Under the pieces are notes generated by a model, which searched no databases, was not told the origin of the DNA, and saw nothing but the letters and a program-made list of their open reading frames with translations. 64,000 nt of DNA from Paralithodes platypus. Taxonomy: Eukaryota > Arthropoda > Malacostraca > Decapoda > Lithodidae. The first letter of the stretch is position 1; each line of letters starts with the position of its first letter. The stretch lies in contig CM064519.1 of NCBI GenBank assembly GCA_032716605.1, positions 15,022,399-15,086,398 on the forward strand, read 5' to 3'. A program made the translations under genes and the position numbers. This document shows, piece by piece, positions 11,342 through 21,461 of this stretch.

Positions 11342-11374
<33 letters not shown>

Positions 11375-11406
11375 TTACCTACCTACCTGTCTGTCACCCA
11401 GCCAAG
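10955..11406. other. Possible Gypsy 5' leader, with poly-T tract
   Basis: No convincing gene. A 31-T run lies at 11343-11373 and CA-rich sequence at 11231-11270. Immediately upstream of a gag remnant, so it may hold leader or LTR sequence, but I cannot define an LTR border. Confidence 0.35.
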
Positions 11407-12592
11407 ATGATGTCGGACCAGGAAGATGAACAGGCATGACTATCTATCACACCTCCACCTCACCTCACTCCTCACCCCCCAGCTTCTCCCTCAGCTCCTG
11501 GGGCCGATTTCCTACAGTTCATCAAGTATCTGGAGGAATCTAGGAAGAACGATGAGCTAGTGAGAAGAGTGCCGAGGACCTAAAGAGACAAAATTATGCT
11601 CTCAAACGAGAAGAGGAGAATGCTAAATTCCAGGCTTTGATTCAACTGTTGGCCCCTACCAGGATCTCTGCAGACCCCTCTACGACCCATAGCCAATCGA
11701 TTCAGCAGCAACAAGTCCCCCCTTCCTACCCTTTGGCACCTCCCCCACCACAGAAGGATACAGCCCAGACCCCTCCACCACTGAAAGCCGACACCACCTT
11801 TCAGATGTTTCGTGAGTGGAGACGTCGCTGGAACGACTACGCAGTAATGGTGGACCTCTCCAAACTACCTCCGGCAAAGCAGATGATCCAGCTTCACATG
11901 TGTCTTACCCTTGAGACACAGCGCATCTTAGAACACACCCTTCAGATCGCCCCTTCCACTGACAAGACGGTTGATGAGGTGTTGGACGCCCTGCAGACTC
12001 ACATCAAGGGACTAAGGAATGAGGCACTTCGTCGACGAGAACTGTTAAGTTGCACACATTTGCTGAGTTTTATGTTCGCCTGAAACGAATTTCAGAGGAA
12101 GTTGATGTGTGCCCTGAAAATTTGTCTGTCTGCAAGGAAACACAGATCAAGATGGTGATCCTCATTGGTATCAGAGACAAGGAGCTGGTACAGAAGCTCA
12201 TCTCCCTGGACTCCAAGTCATCACTACAGGACGTTGTGAATATGTGCTGTTCATATGAGACCGCTAGATCTGCGACCATGGCTATTAGTGCTCTTCCTGA
12301 CCAGTTGAGAGCCATCTCTTCCCATAAGAAAGACAAGAAAGCTCAGGGAAACGGCAGGACTCCGCCTATCAAGACCTCTTCGAAGCCAGCTGATTTCTGC
12401 TAGTGTTGCGCTCGCCAGCATAGGTCGAACAAGTGTCCAGCTACCCAGAGCACCTGGAACGGTTGTGGACGACAAGGCCACTGGTCTCGGACAGTAAAGT
12501 GCCCCGCCAGCAAGGCCCAATGCCGCCTCTGTGGCCATTTTGGGCACTATGATAAGTGTTGTCAGACGACAAAGAAAAAGGAAAAACGCTGA
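11407..12592 (+). pseudogene. Ty3/Gypsy-type gag remnant
   Basis: Fragments read MMSDQEDEQ, DFLQFIKYLEESRKND, then from 11637 a Pro/Gln-rich stretch and the capsid-like FREWRRRWNDYAVMVDLSKLP ... TLETQRILEH ... TVDEVLDALQTHIKG ... EALRRREL; a frameshift near 12045 leads to FAEFYVRLKRISEEVDVCPE ... IGIRDKELVQKLIS. At 12400-12560 zinc-knuckle remains follow: a first, damaged by a stop, and CRLCGHFGHYDKCC. That order (capsid, then CCHC knuckles) is gag of Ty3/Gypsy elements. At least three stops or frameshifts. No pol follows. The antisense pol at 21462-22795 may or may not be the same family. Confidence 0.75.
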
Positions 12593-13085
12593 GGTGGTTC
12601 CCCAATCAACAGTACGTGGTGCCTCCTCCAACTCTGGCAAGTACTTAGATCCCGTACTCTCAATTATATGAGCCTGTCTAATAAGCTTCTTTATTATCTA
12701 TTCAAAACTCTTAGGAATTTTCACTCTATATTATATTAACTACCGTATCTTTGGATATCTCCTACTACTATTTCTAACTGAATAGCTTGTGCTATACTAA
12801 CAATAGAAAAACTATCTCTCAACACATGGTAGTTTTTACATCATTTGTCTAATCAACTATTGTCTTTGATTGTCCTATAAAGACACATAAATTTTATTGG
12901 TGGGACATAAGGCGTCTGTCAAACATTTATCTCTCTCTTAAATTTTGTTAGGACCCATAAGGGTCCTTTAATAAAATTTGCTGGTCTGCTACTTCATCTC
13001 CGCTATTACCATCTCAGGGCCGGCCAATACACTTGGTTCAACTGCTCTGACCCATCCACCACCTAGTTTCTGTTCTGCATGGCTT
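12593..13085. other. No recognisable gene
   Basis: AT-rich sequence after the gag remnant; contains AGGACCCATAAGGGTCCTTT, a short inverted repeat at about 12950-12970. No pol similarity seen. Confidence 0.45.
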
Positions 13086-13104
13086 GTAATAATAATAATT
13101 AACG

Positions 13105-13471
13105 GTTTATTCACAAAAGCAGCCCGAAGGCTGAAAATATACAAGGAAGTTGATACATAGTTAAAATTAAAATTAAAATTGACACAGGAGCTAACAGGCT
13201 AATTTACAATGAAAAATATGTATATAATATTATTTATTGATTGTTTATGACCTTAATTATTGAAGGAATGGCGCTGTTCTTGTAGCGGTCAGTCCGTGGT
13301 GCTCTTACGGGGACAATACGGTTGAAGTGGCGAACAGCGCGTAGAGGAGGAGGGGCGTCGGGCGGTAGTAGGTGCCGGTGTCTGGGGTTGTTTAGTAGTT
13401 TGCTGGAGAACTGCTGAAGGTGTTGTTCGTAGAGGTTAGATATGGCGAGGACGTTAATTAGGTTAATTAGC
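13105..13471 (-). pseudogene. LINE-B C-terminal exon piece
   Basis: Minus-strand frame LINLINVLAISNLYEQHLQ ... SSKLLNNPRHRHLLPP ... RAVRHFNRIVPVRAPRTDRY followed by SIIKVINNQ and stop, the typical C-terminus of CR1-like ORF2 where the final conserved block is xRT..YxxSxxP. Separated from the rest of the ORF by the 13472-13962 insertion. Confidence 0.7.
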
Positions 13472-13962
13472 TCTCCTAGACAAAGTTGAAAGGAAGGCCT
13501 TTCGTATCATTAACTCCCGTCCACTCACCAACTCTCTGCAATCTCTCTCTCTCCGCCGCAATGTTGCATCTCTCTCGCTATTCTATCGCTACTATAATAA
13601 TCAGTGTTCCTCAGAGCTATCCCAGTGCATACCACCTCCTTTACGTAGGGCACGTGGTACCCGTCTTGCAACTCAATCCCACCCCTACTCTGTGCAACTC
13701 TCCAACCCAAGAGTGAAACGTTACTCTCAAACTTTCTTCTACTCAACATCTGAGCTCTGGAACTCTCTCCCAGAATCAGTCTTTCCCTCTTCCTATGACT
13801 TAAATTGCTTCAAACTCCGTGTGTCCAGGCATTTTGGCTCGAACGTCCCTTGATTTTGGCCCTGTCACTCTTTCAACTATGGGGGAGGCACTCGCTATAG
13901 GCAGTTATGCCTTTTGCCTCCCTCAATCACATAGAAAAAAAAAAAAAAAAAAAAAAAAAAAC
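13472..13962 (+). mobile_element. LINE-A 3' fragment with polyA tail
   Basis: Starts in 'CTCCTAGACAAAGTTGAAAGG' and is nearly identical to 46499-46965, coding DKVERKAFRIINSRPLTNSL ... SLFYRYYNNQCSSELSQCIPPPL ... ELWNSLPESVFP, then a 3' UTR and about 26 A residues (13935-13962). A 5'-truncated insertion in LINE-B, opposite in orientation. Relative to the 45600-46968 copy a 4-bp insertion (near 13794) shifts the last codons. No clear target-site duplication. Confidence 0.85.
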
Positions 13963-14033
13963 ATGCATCTTGGTAAGTGGTGTAGTTGGCCCCTAACATT
14001 ATTCTGAGTGCTCTCTTCTGAATTTTTTCTAAT

Positions 14034-15650
14034 TTATTTCTTTGGGTTAAGGTGAGAGGATGACCAAACGGGTGAAGCATAGCAGAGTTTGGATAATATA
14101 AAAGATTTGTATAAAAGTAGCATGTCATCTCTGGGAACCCCTAGTTGTTTCAGGGTGCGTAACATGTGTAGCCGATAAGAAGAAGCACTAGCTATGGTGT
14201 TAACATGTTTATCCCAGAGTAGTTTTTGCTGAAGGAAAACACCAAGTAATTTAATTGACTGAACTATCTCGAGGGTGTGATTGCCAAGCTTGAGGGTGGG
14301 TGGAGGGATGGGTTTAGAAGCAACATTGAAGTTCATGACAAGTGTTTTGTTTAGGTTAATAGTGACATCATTATCTTGTGTCCAGGTCAGTAGGGCATCT
14401 AGGTTGGCTTGGAGAGTGCTGTAGTCTGGAGAAGCGTTGCTGATGGAAGAGGCTATTGTGGAATCATCAACATATTTCCATTTGAGTTCTGCGTCTTGAA
14501 GGGCGTTATTGCCGAGTATTAAATAACCGAGGGGCCCCATTCGTGTCCCTTGAGGCAAACCGCAAGTAAGTGTTTGTGAACTGGAGATACTGCCTAGAAA
14601 GCGGACGGATTGTTGACGGTCGTTGAGGAAATCCGCCAACCAGGAGGTAAGACATTCCCTGAGGCCAAGTTGTAGTGCTTTCTTAATTAGAATGGAGTGG
14701 TTCACTAGATCGAAGGCTTTTTTGAAATCTATGAATACTGCTATTACTGACGTGTTTCGGCGATCTAAATTTTTATGAATGAAGCCAAGAAAACTGATGA
14801 GGTAGTGTGAGGTGGATGAGGATTTAATATTTCCATACTGGCACGAGTCTAATTTATTGTATATATCTTTGTAAGCCAATTCAGCTACAAAACTTTCACA
14901 AATAAGGCTAGGAATAGGTGTAATAGCTATGGGCCGTAGTTCATTAAGAGATTGAGGGTTTGGAGATTTAGGGATTGGAGTGACATAGGAATGCTTCCAA
15001 TCTTTAGGACATTTGGATTGTTGTAAGGAAGCATTAATTATGGATGTGAGAGGTAAGGAAAGTTCAGGAGCAAATTCTTTGTATAAGCGGATAGGAAGAT
15101 CGAGTGGAGTGGAGGAGCGTTTAGGTTTGAGAATCTGTAAACGACGGAAAACTTCGTACTCTAATACGATAGGTGGGGGGGAGGGGGCAGGGAGGTATGC
15201 TGGGAGCTGGTCATGAGAGAGCTTGGGAAGTTGTTGACATATAGAGGCAAAATGATTATTTATTGTCTCGGCTGCTTCATTACTGGTGAGATGGTTGACA
15301 CACAGGAAGGTAGAGGGTCGGTTCTTAAGGCCACAAAATTCCTGAATTCGGCTAAACCATTCACTAATGTTTGTGTGTTTCAAGTGCTGTACTTTGTTGG
15401 GATAGAAAGTCTTTTTTGCCATTTTAATTTCTCTAATAACTTTGTTTCGAAGTGATTTGAAAAGGGTGGTGTTGTTGGCTTTAAAGGCATTGTCACGTTG
15501 TTGCATAAGGCGTTTAATACGGAAATTAATCCAAGGGAGGTCAGACTGGTGAGTAACTACAGTTTTTTCAGGGAAGAAATGTTGGTAGGCTATATTAATA
15601 GTATTGAGATAATTTTCCCATTTGCGATAAACATCTTCAACAGTTAACAC
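14034..15650 (-). CDS. LINE-B reverse transcriptase ORF2 segment
   Basis: 538 codons without a stop on the minus strand. N-terminal linker (MAKKTFYPNKVQ, ISEWFSRIQEFCG, ETINNHFASICQQLP), then RT: LKPKRSSTPLDLP, KHSYVTPIPKSPNP, LRPIAITP, motif A IAVFIDFKKAFDLV, CGLPQGTRMGPLGYL, motif C WKYVDDSTIAS, LGVFLQQKLLWDKHV, and the thumb block LLLYKSFILSKLCYASPVWS. Motif C is YVDD rather than YADD. Catalytic residues intact; translation past 14034 continues in frame-shifted form (MTQRNKLEKIQKRALRIMLGANYTTYQ, to 13963). The true N-terminal start lies in the endonuclease part beyond the SINE insertion. Confidence 0.85.
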   Translation of the reverse strand: MLTVEDVYRKWENYLNTINIAYQHFFPEKTVVTHQSDLPWINFRIKRLMQQRDNAFKANNTTLFKSLRNKVIREIKMAKKTFYPNKVQHLKHTNISEWFSRIQEFCGLKNRPSTFLCVNHLTSNEAAETINNHFASICQQLPKLSHDQLPAYLPAPSPPPIVLEYEVFRRLQILKPKRSSTPLDLPIRLYKEFAPELSLPLTSIINASLQQSKCPKDWKHSYVTPIPKSPNPQSLNELRPIAITPIPSLICESFVAELAYKDIYNKLDSCQYGNIKSSSTSHYLISFLGFIHKNLDRRNTSVIAVFIDFKKAFDLVNHSILIKKALQLGLRECLTSWLADFLNDRQQSVRFLGSISSSQTLTCGLPQGTRMGPLGYLILGNNALQDAELKWKYVDDSTIASSISNASPDYSTLQANLDALLTWTQDNDVTINLNKTLVMNFNVASKPIPPPTLKLGNHTLEIVQSIKLLGVFLQQKLLWDKHVNTIASASSYRLHMLRTLKQLGVPRDDMLLLYKSFILSKLCYASPVWSSSHLNPKK

Positions 15651-15794
15651 CTCAACCCATGGGTATCGAACAATCCAATCACCGAAGAGTCGAATTGCCG
15701 AGTCGGTTATAGGTCTGTACGTGTGTGTTTTGTTCTCATTTGTGTGAGCGAAAGTAGGTTTGGGAGTCCAGAAAACAGAGGTGTGATTGCTTCT

Positions 15795-15838
15795 GTGGGG
15801 ATCGGTTTTTACACCATACCCGAAAGAGGATTTATGAA
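15795..15838 (-). mobile_element. SINE S1 tail fragment, inverted
   Basis: Reverse complement of the conserved S1 tail (CATAAATCCTCTTTCGGGTA...). It directly precedes two head-to-tail S1 units, so the composite is bounded by inverted copies of the same tail. Confidence 0.7.
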
Positions 15839-16131
15839 GGTGAAGTAGTGTAAAGTCAGTGAAAATAGGCTAGCCTAAACAGACCTCGGATGCGGAAATA
15901 CCCTGAGCCGAACAGGCCAAGTGGGATATCTCTATTGGTCTAACTGGTAAGGTGCCTGCCTCACACCCAAGGGTCGAGAGTTCGTGCCCCCACCAGGGCA
16001 TGATATTTTCGTGAGGCTATTTCCGCCTTTAACGAAGTTTAGGTGTGCTGGTTAAATTGTTCAGATGGTTGAGAGTAAGATCGGAGCTCCATAAATCCTC
16101 TTTCGGGTATGGTGTAAAAACCGACCCCCAC
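15839..16131 (+). mobile_element. tRNA-derived SINE S1, unit 1 of a dimer
   Basis: Head GTGAAGTAGTGTAAAGTCAG, pol III A-box-like TTGGTCTAACTGGTAAGG, B-box-like GAGAGTTCGTGCCC, tail CTTTCGGGTATGGTGTAAAA. The tRNA-like part does not fold into a full cloverleaf, so this is a SINE rather than a tRNA gene. Confidence 0.75.
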
Positions 16132-16141
16132 AGGGCAAGTG

Positions 16142-16432
16142 GTGAAGTAGTGTAAAGTCAGTGAAAATAGGCTAGCCTAAACAGACCTCGGATGCGGAAA
16201 TACCCTGAGCCGAACAGGCCAAGTGGGATATCTCTATTGGTCTAACTGGTAAGGTGTCTGCCTCACACCCAAGGGTCGAGAGTTCGTGCCCCCACCAGGG
16301 CATGATATTTTCGTGAGGCTATATCCGCATTTAACGAAGTTTAGGTGTGTTGGTAAAATTGTTCAGATGGTTGCGAGTACAATCGGAGCTCCATAAATCC
16401 TCTTTCGGGTATGGTGTAAAAACCGATCCCCA
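16142..16432 (+). mobile_element. tRNA-derived SINE S1, unit 2 of a dimer
   Basis: About 97% identical by eye to unit 1 and in the same orientation, with a 10-bp junction (AGGGCAAGT). Together with the inverted tail at 15795 it splits the endonuclease domain of LINE-B. Confidence 0.75.
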
Positions 16433-16435
16433 CAC

Positions 16436-16980
16436 TTCGTCCAAATGGCGACATTGGTATCGGGGTTTCATAAAGGTTTGACATATCTGTTAGGATTATA
16501 TCTAAAATATGATTATGGTGTGTAGGGAAATTTACTACTTGGGTTAGCTGAAGGTGTGTTTGAAGGTCAGACGTGTCAATTTCATTAAAATCACCACATA
16601 TAATAAATTTAGATGATGAGTACTGTAATTTTAAAAGGTCAGACGTATCAGAAATATGTTGTAGGAGTAAATCACGTGTATGGGTGTCTTGGGGGGTGAT
16701 AAACAACACAACAAATAATATATGCAACATGTCTGGGGTGTAAGGAGGGAGTGATTCGGATCCATAATGTGATACTGTATGCAGGCTGGTATTGTGTCGG
16801 CAGGCGGCTGGATATTGTAGGTGTATTTTTGCCAAGATTGAGCGGTAGAGTCTGGCTTTGCTCTCGAGGTATTCTGCCTCTATTTGGTGCTTGAGGTCAG
16901 GTGTTTTCTCCTTATTTATCTCCCCATTGTGGTTGGGAAAGATAAGTGGTGGTTTATTGCTAGGGGAGAGCGAGTGTTGC
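16436..16980 (-). pseudogene. LINE-B endonuclease remnant
   Basis: Minus-strand frame: KARLYRSILAKIHLQYPAA, MLHILFVVLFITPQDTHTRD, SSKFIICGDFNEIDTSDL (metal-binding GDFN), HNHILDIILTDMS, and PMSPFGRS before the SINE insertion; the following DH-type block resumes at 15790 as NHTSVFW with Asn in place of the expected Asp. The N-terminal half of the domain is missing or unrecognisable. The frame upstream of about 16980 (GRYKGRWAGPVEL) is unrelated GC-rich sequence. Confidence 0.65.
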
Positions 16981-17462
16981 TCAGGCAGGTGCCTGTGTCC
17001 GTCTAACTCCACTGGCCCTGCCCACCTCCCTTTATACCTGCCCCTACGCAACGCGGGCCTGTGATTGGCTGAGGCACGCGCTGGGGATCGTCAGGGTAGG
17101 CCCAGAATCTTTGAAGCTTACGTTCGTCCGCTTCCAGATTACTATCTCCATAATAACTTCCCAGCAGCGTATTTATGATGTTTTTCAGTGGCTGACTGGA
17201 GTAAGGGGTTGGCACTATTATATCAGAACGCTTTTTGCCGGGATAAGAAAATACGGGAATGGACAGAGGGCAAGTTATGAACCGGGCGCTTGGAAGGTGG
17301 TGTGAGGCGGGTGTCTATAGGTGCGCCAAGGGCGGCCTGTGATTGGCTGAGAGCTGCTGGGTGCCAGGGCAGTAACCCAGGTAGCTATCCTGGTGCAAAT
17401 CTGGCTGGCACACCTGAGTAAATCCCGCCTTATTATTGGTCAACATGATTACTCCCTCAAAA
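16981..17462. other. No recognisable gene
   Basis: Contains two copies of CCTGTGATTGGCTGA(G) at about 17057 and 17336, a sequence similar to inverted CCAAT boxes, but there is no gene downstream to which a promoter could belong. Confidence 0.4.
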
Positions 17463-17560
17463 ATAATATTAATAATAATAATAATAATAATAATAATTTA
17501 TTCCAGACTCAAAATACAAAAGAATTACACTTGAATAAGTCAACTCTACATATGCCGCGC
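17463..17560 (-). mobile_element. LINE 3'-end scrap with (AAT)n
   Basis: AATAATAATA tract at 17466-17498 followed by TTTATTCCAGACTC; on the minus strand this is GAGTCTGGAATAAA(TTA)n, the 3' terminus of a CR1/L2-type LINE, comparable to the TCTGGAATAAAG(ATT)n end at 8160-8209. Only about 100 bp remain. Confidence 0.55.
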
Positions 17561-17561
17561 A

Positions 17562-17760
17562 TGATGCCGTGGTGGTCGAGTGGAGAGCACGCTCACATGT
17601 GAATCTGCTTGGCCTGGGTTTGATCCCAGCCATGGCGGACATATTTAGTGGGTGTGGTAGTACATCCTAACGTGTTTCACATGTTCATCCCAGTCAGGGG
17701 ACACCTCGACGATGTAGATTAATAGCACACACAACAAAGCCACTCCAACAGCTTCCCCTC
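17562..17760 (+). mobile_element. tRNA-derived SINE-like element (family S2)
   Basis: A-box-like TGGTCGAGTGGAGAGC at about 17573 and B-box GGGTTTGATCCC at 17616-17627, 70-nt tRNA-like head from about 17566, then a non-tRNA body. The head's ends do not pair into a proper acceptor stem, so a functional tRNA is unlikely. Confidence 0.55.
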
Positions 17761-18204
17761 TCTCCAACACCCCTTCTCCCCTCTCAACACATTTTGGAAA
17801 GCATAGATACGAGATACCCTTGTAAAGGCTTATCCCTCAATACCACCATCTGACCTAAAAACCAGTGTGGTGGTGCTGTCAGTGCCAGTGTTGTCAGTGT
17901 CAGTCCATATCTTAAAACTATTCAAGATAAACTATAGTTATTACATATAAATTAGTAATATTAAGTAATAGAAGTATCATAGTTTCAATATACAGTAGTA
18001 AACTATGTAATATAAATAAGCTATTCTTTCAAATTAACTTATAACATATAACATTTACTTATGGAAATATTAACCCAAGAACTACGAGGATCCATCCGGA
18101 TTGTTTTACTGGGCGAATGCGACGTTCCTTCAGGAATCTGACACTTAAATATAACAACAAAACACACCAGGGCTGGGGAAATTAATACAATGTATGATCA
18201 GGTG
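17761..18204. other. No recognisable feature
   Basis: AT-rich sequence without motif; may be SINE flank. Confidence 0.4.
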
Positions 18205-21200
18205 GCATATGTTTCTAAAATACCACCAAATGGAATGCCCCCCACCAACCTCCCGACCAACAACCCAGTAACAATTCCGCAAGAACCAGAACGGAAGCCG
18301 GCAGGGACGAAAGGACCCAGCAGCCGGAAAGAGAAGTACGCACCCACAGGATCAAAGGAAGCCGACACGGCCGGAAAACAAGAGATCCCAAAGACACTTC
18401 GACCAAAGGTGTTATACTCCCAACCTTTCGAATATGTTAGGTTCAAACGACGGGACCAAAGGACCGACCCCAACACGGCCGGAAAACAAAAGGCCCCAAG
18501 GCACGTCGACCACAAGTAGTATGTTCCCACATCCAAGACACTCACACAACACACCAACTTCGTTTTTCTTCCTTCCACATAACTCCACATATGTATACAT
18601 CTCCTCAATCACAGCCTTCTAGTATACAAACCACATTACTTTAACAATGAACATTCTTGATGTACCGACTAAGTATGTATTTAATGAAGGTACCAACCAT
18701 GCATGTAGACTATGTTACTTTCATTGTGTAGGTACGACGGCGATCTAAAGACACCCTTGTCTCCATTCAAACCAATCAGATCGTGATTAGGTCAGTCATG
18801 TATTTAATTATGTAGCAACCCTGCCCCCTAATTTTAGACGACGTAAACTATAATACCCGCGTCGTGTGTGTCCACGGTGACTGTGTTGATTAAGAAAGCC
18901 CCAGACCATCCCCAATTTCGTATGCGGGTCTGTGCTTAGGAAATTGTCGTGCCGGACAATATCGTCGTATTAATTTTGCGTGAGTTTGGCTACGGGTCAA
19001 ACTCGTTACAACCGCCTCAAAATTGTTATCCCATGAAAACCCGTTTTTCTATGTATGCCACCGATCCACAGAAAACTAACCTAACCCTGTGCTTGTACTA
19101 ATCCATATCTGTTGATTTATATAATTAATAATAACTAATTTGCATACGGTCATCTCCAGAGAAGTGCAGGAAAAACTACCTAGTCTCTCTCTCTCCATTA
19201 TGAGATAGATCGATGTCACTCATGCATGTACCCATTCCTAAGTTAAAGAAAAAGTTTTATCCACAATACTCTGCTTAGTGACCGCGTGCCCAGTGGTAAC
19301 CTTTTGGGACACCCTGTCCTTTTTCCTCTCCCCGTAGGCCTACCAGTCCAACTTCACAAACCTTCCCCTCGCATGACGCCCATCAGGATGTTTTATATTC
19401 CGTGCCGAGTCAGTTCCGACTCGAACCCCAGTATACAGAGAGTGCAAACCTATTCTGGTATCTCTTTCACGATCCTCTAACCTAAGTAAACCACTCACCA
19501 CCTGAACCGTAGGGGTACAGCGCGCGAGGCTATGCCCCCCTCCCACCCCCTTGAAAGAGGGTAGGCCATAAAAATGTCCCCTCCACCGACCCCAAGCTCA
19601 GCTGTTTCGTTTTAGTGCCTAGGATATTATATGAACCAGAAATTGCCCGATCGATATGGATATAACACAGAGGCACTGCCCATGTCGAATCGTATTCCGT
19701 GCATTTCAACCAGCGTTCATTCGCTTTATTTTAATGACGACTAATACCGTCATTTTATGCATGCATTTCGTTTTCGTAAGTTAAGTATTTTTTTTTCCTT
19801 CACCATTGTGTTCCTCCTTTCCGTCTCTTTCCACACCTATTATACATCAAATCAGTCACCTCTTCTAGTCCACAGTCCACACTACTCTGTTTTCGTATCT
19901 CTGTTGTTTTTAAATAAGATTAATTATGACAAATCTGAATACGATCCTCTCCAGAGAGCTCTTGGGAAGCCACCTAGTTTCTCTCTCCATTTAAGAAGAT
20001 AAACGTATATTACCCCATGCTCCGGGATTCGTTTCTAGCACCTAAGTAGTTATAAAATTGAACTTGAGTTATTCAACCAGGTTCTATACTTTTATATTAA
20101 CGACGGCAAAATACCATCCTTCATGCATGTCAACTTTTCCTAAGTTGAATCTCATTGATCCACCAATACTTTGCGTAGTAACAAGCGTGCTCAGTTGTAA
20201 CCTTTTATCCACCCTGTCGTTTCTTTCCATACCAATCCGAGCTTAATAACACCCTCTAAAAAGGACGCCATCAGGATATTTAATTTGTGCCGAGCAAGTC
20301 ATATTCTCAAGCTTCCCTAAGCAGAGTACAAACCTATTTTGGTACCTCCTTTAACTATCCCCTAACATAACTAACCACCACTACAACCTGGGGCAGTGAA
20401 TTAATGCCCGCGAGGCTAATCCCCCCTTTCCTCCCCTCGAAGAGGCCCAGCATCTCTCCCTCGCGTAGGACTACCGACATCCTACATGCCCGCCAAATTC
20501 TTTGCTAGAAACTCCAGGTGTTTACAACCCATACCAACCTCCAAGTTTCGATTCCAGCTTAAATCCTATTCCTATCCCGTTCCTATCTAACCCCCAAGTC
20601 TCCGTGAGGGAGTGAATCAATCCTTGACAAATATATTGTTGCAACTGGAAACCAGGGGCAAGATTATATCTTTCAACAACCGATTCATAAATTCTTTTTG
20701 ATTGTCTCATAAACGTATTGTCAGCCGGCTCGCCACTACTTTGGGCTTAAGAGCAATCATAACTCATAACCGGTCCCAGGTAGAAAGATCTGGTTATGTT
20801 AGAAGGGATTACGCGAGTTTAGGAGAAGACTCGACGAGAAGATTCCTGGGAAAACAATTGTCTGTTTGACCGAAAGGCGAAAAGCCGCTTGCACGTCTGA
20901 ACCTCCCATAAGGCCAGAATTAGTAAGAAAAGTCGTTCTCCCGACTGTCTTACGTTACTTCGATCCACTGTTTTCTCTGGCTACGCCGATGACAGAGGCA
21001 TTTAAGGCTTTCAGTAGGATTCCCATAACGACGTGTCATCAACGGCTAGACAAATTAGCCCAACTGTAAACCTTCTCTACACTACCAGACAACTTGGACG
21101 ACCACGGTGTTGCTGTTAACCCCCGACACACCAGCTCAAGATAACTAGTGATTTGCATAGCCTACGTATCGTTGAGGACAGGTGATCAGAAGAATTATTC

Positions 21201-21461
21201 CTGAACGTTGGAAGTGGGAAGCGAACGAACTCTATCCAAATCCGCAAACAGTGCTAAGAGATTATAAAAGTCCAGAAGTACACACCGGACTTATCCAATT
21301 TGCCATTGTTTCAAATTCACATATAACCAATATTCTACCAGTGATTTTTCGGAGAATAAAGCTGCATTATAAACCATTTACTCAGCTATTATTTATGCCC
21401 TCTATTGTTTTCATTTGTGTCCTGTGCATGAAGTCCCATAGCCCAGTCCTGCCGAACCCAC
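18205..21461 (+). repeat. Unclassified about 3.3-kb non-coding repeat, copy 2
   Basis: Same order of blocks as 1660-4920. Contains an internal, diverged duplication: about 19140-19570 (CATACGGTCATCTCCAGAG ... GCATGTACCCATTCCTAAG ... ACGCCCATCAGGATG ... GCGAGGCTA) matches about 19935-20460 in the same order. Copy 2 is cut at about 21462 by the antisense Gypsy fragment. No coding capacity seen; a 98-codon frame at 21182 is not shared in frame with copy 1. Confidence 0.55.

Larger units (their letters stand above)
13086..16980 (-). mobile_element. LINE-B, antisense, interrupted twice
   Basis: A CR1-like LINE in reverse orientation. From its 3' end: tail with TTAATTATTATTATTAC (13086-13100) and C-terminus (13105-13471); insertion of LINE-A (13472-13962); RT (13963-15650) and linker (to 15794); insertion of a SINE dimer (15795-16432); endonuclease remnant (16436-16980). 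The protein reads across both insertions (YTTYQDA before, LINLINVLAISNLYEQH after the first; SPFGRS before, NHTSVFW after the second), which shows they are later events. The 5' end is uncertain. Confidence 0.8.

Noticed and set aside
11104..11439. 111-codon frame with a Phe run
   Set aside because: Spans a 31-T tract; composition artefact.
17566..17640. Possible tRNA gene
   Set aside because: Pol III boxes present but no cloverleaf closure; followed by a SINE-like body.
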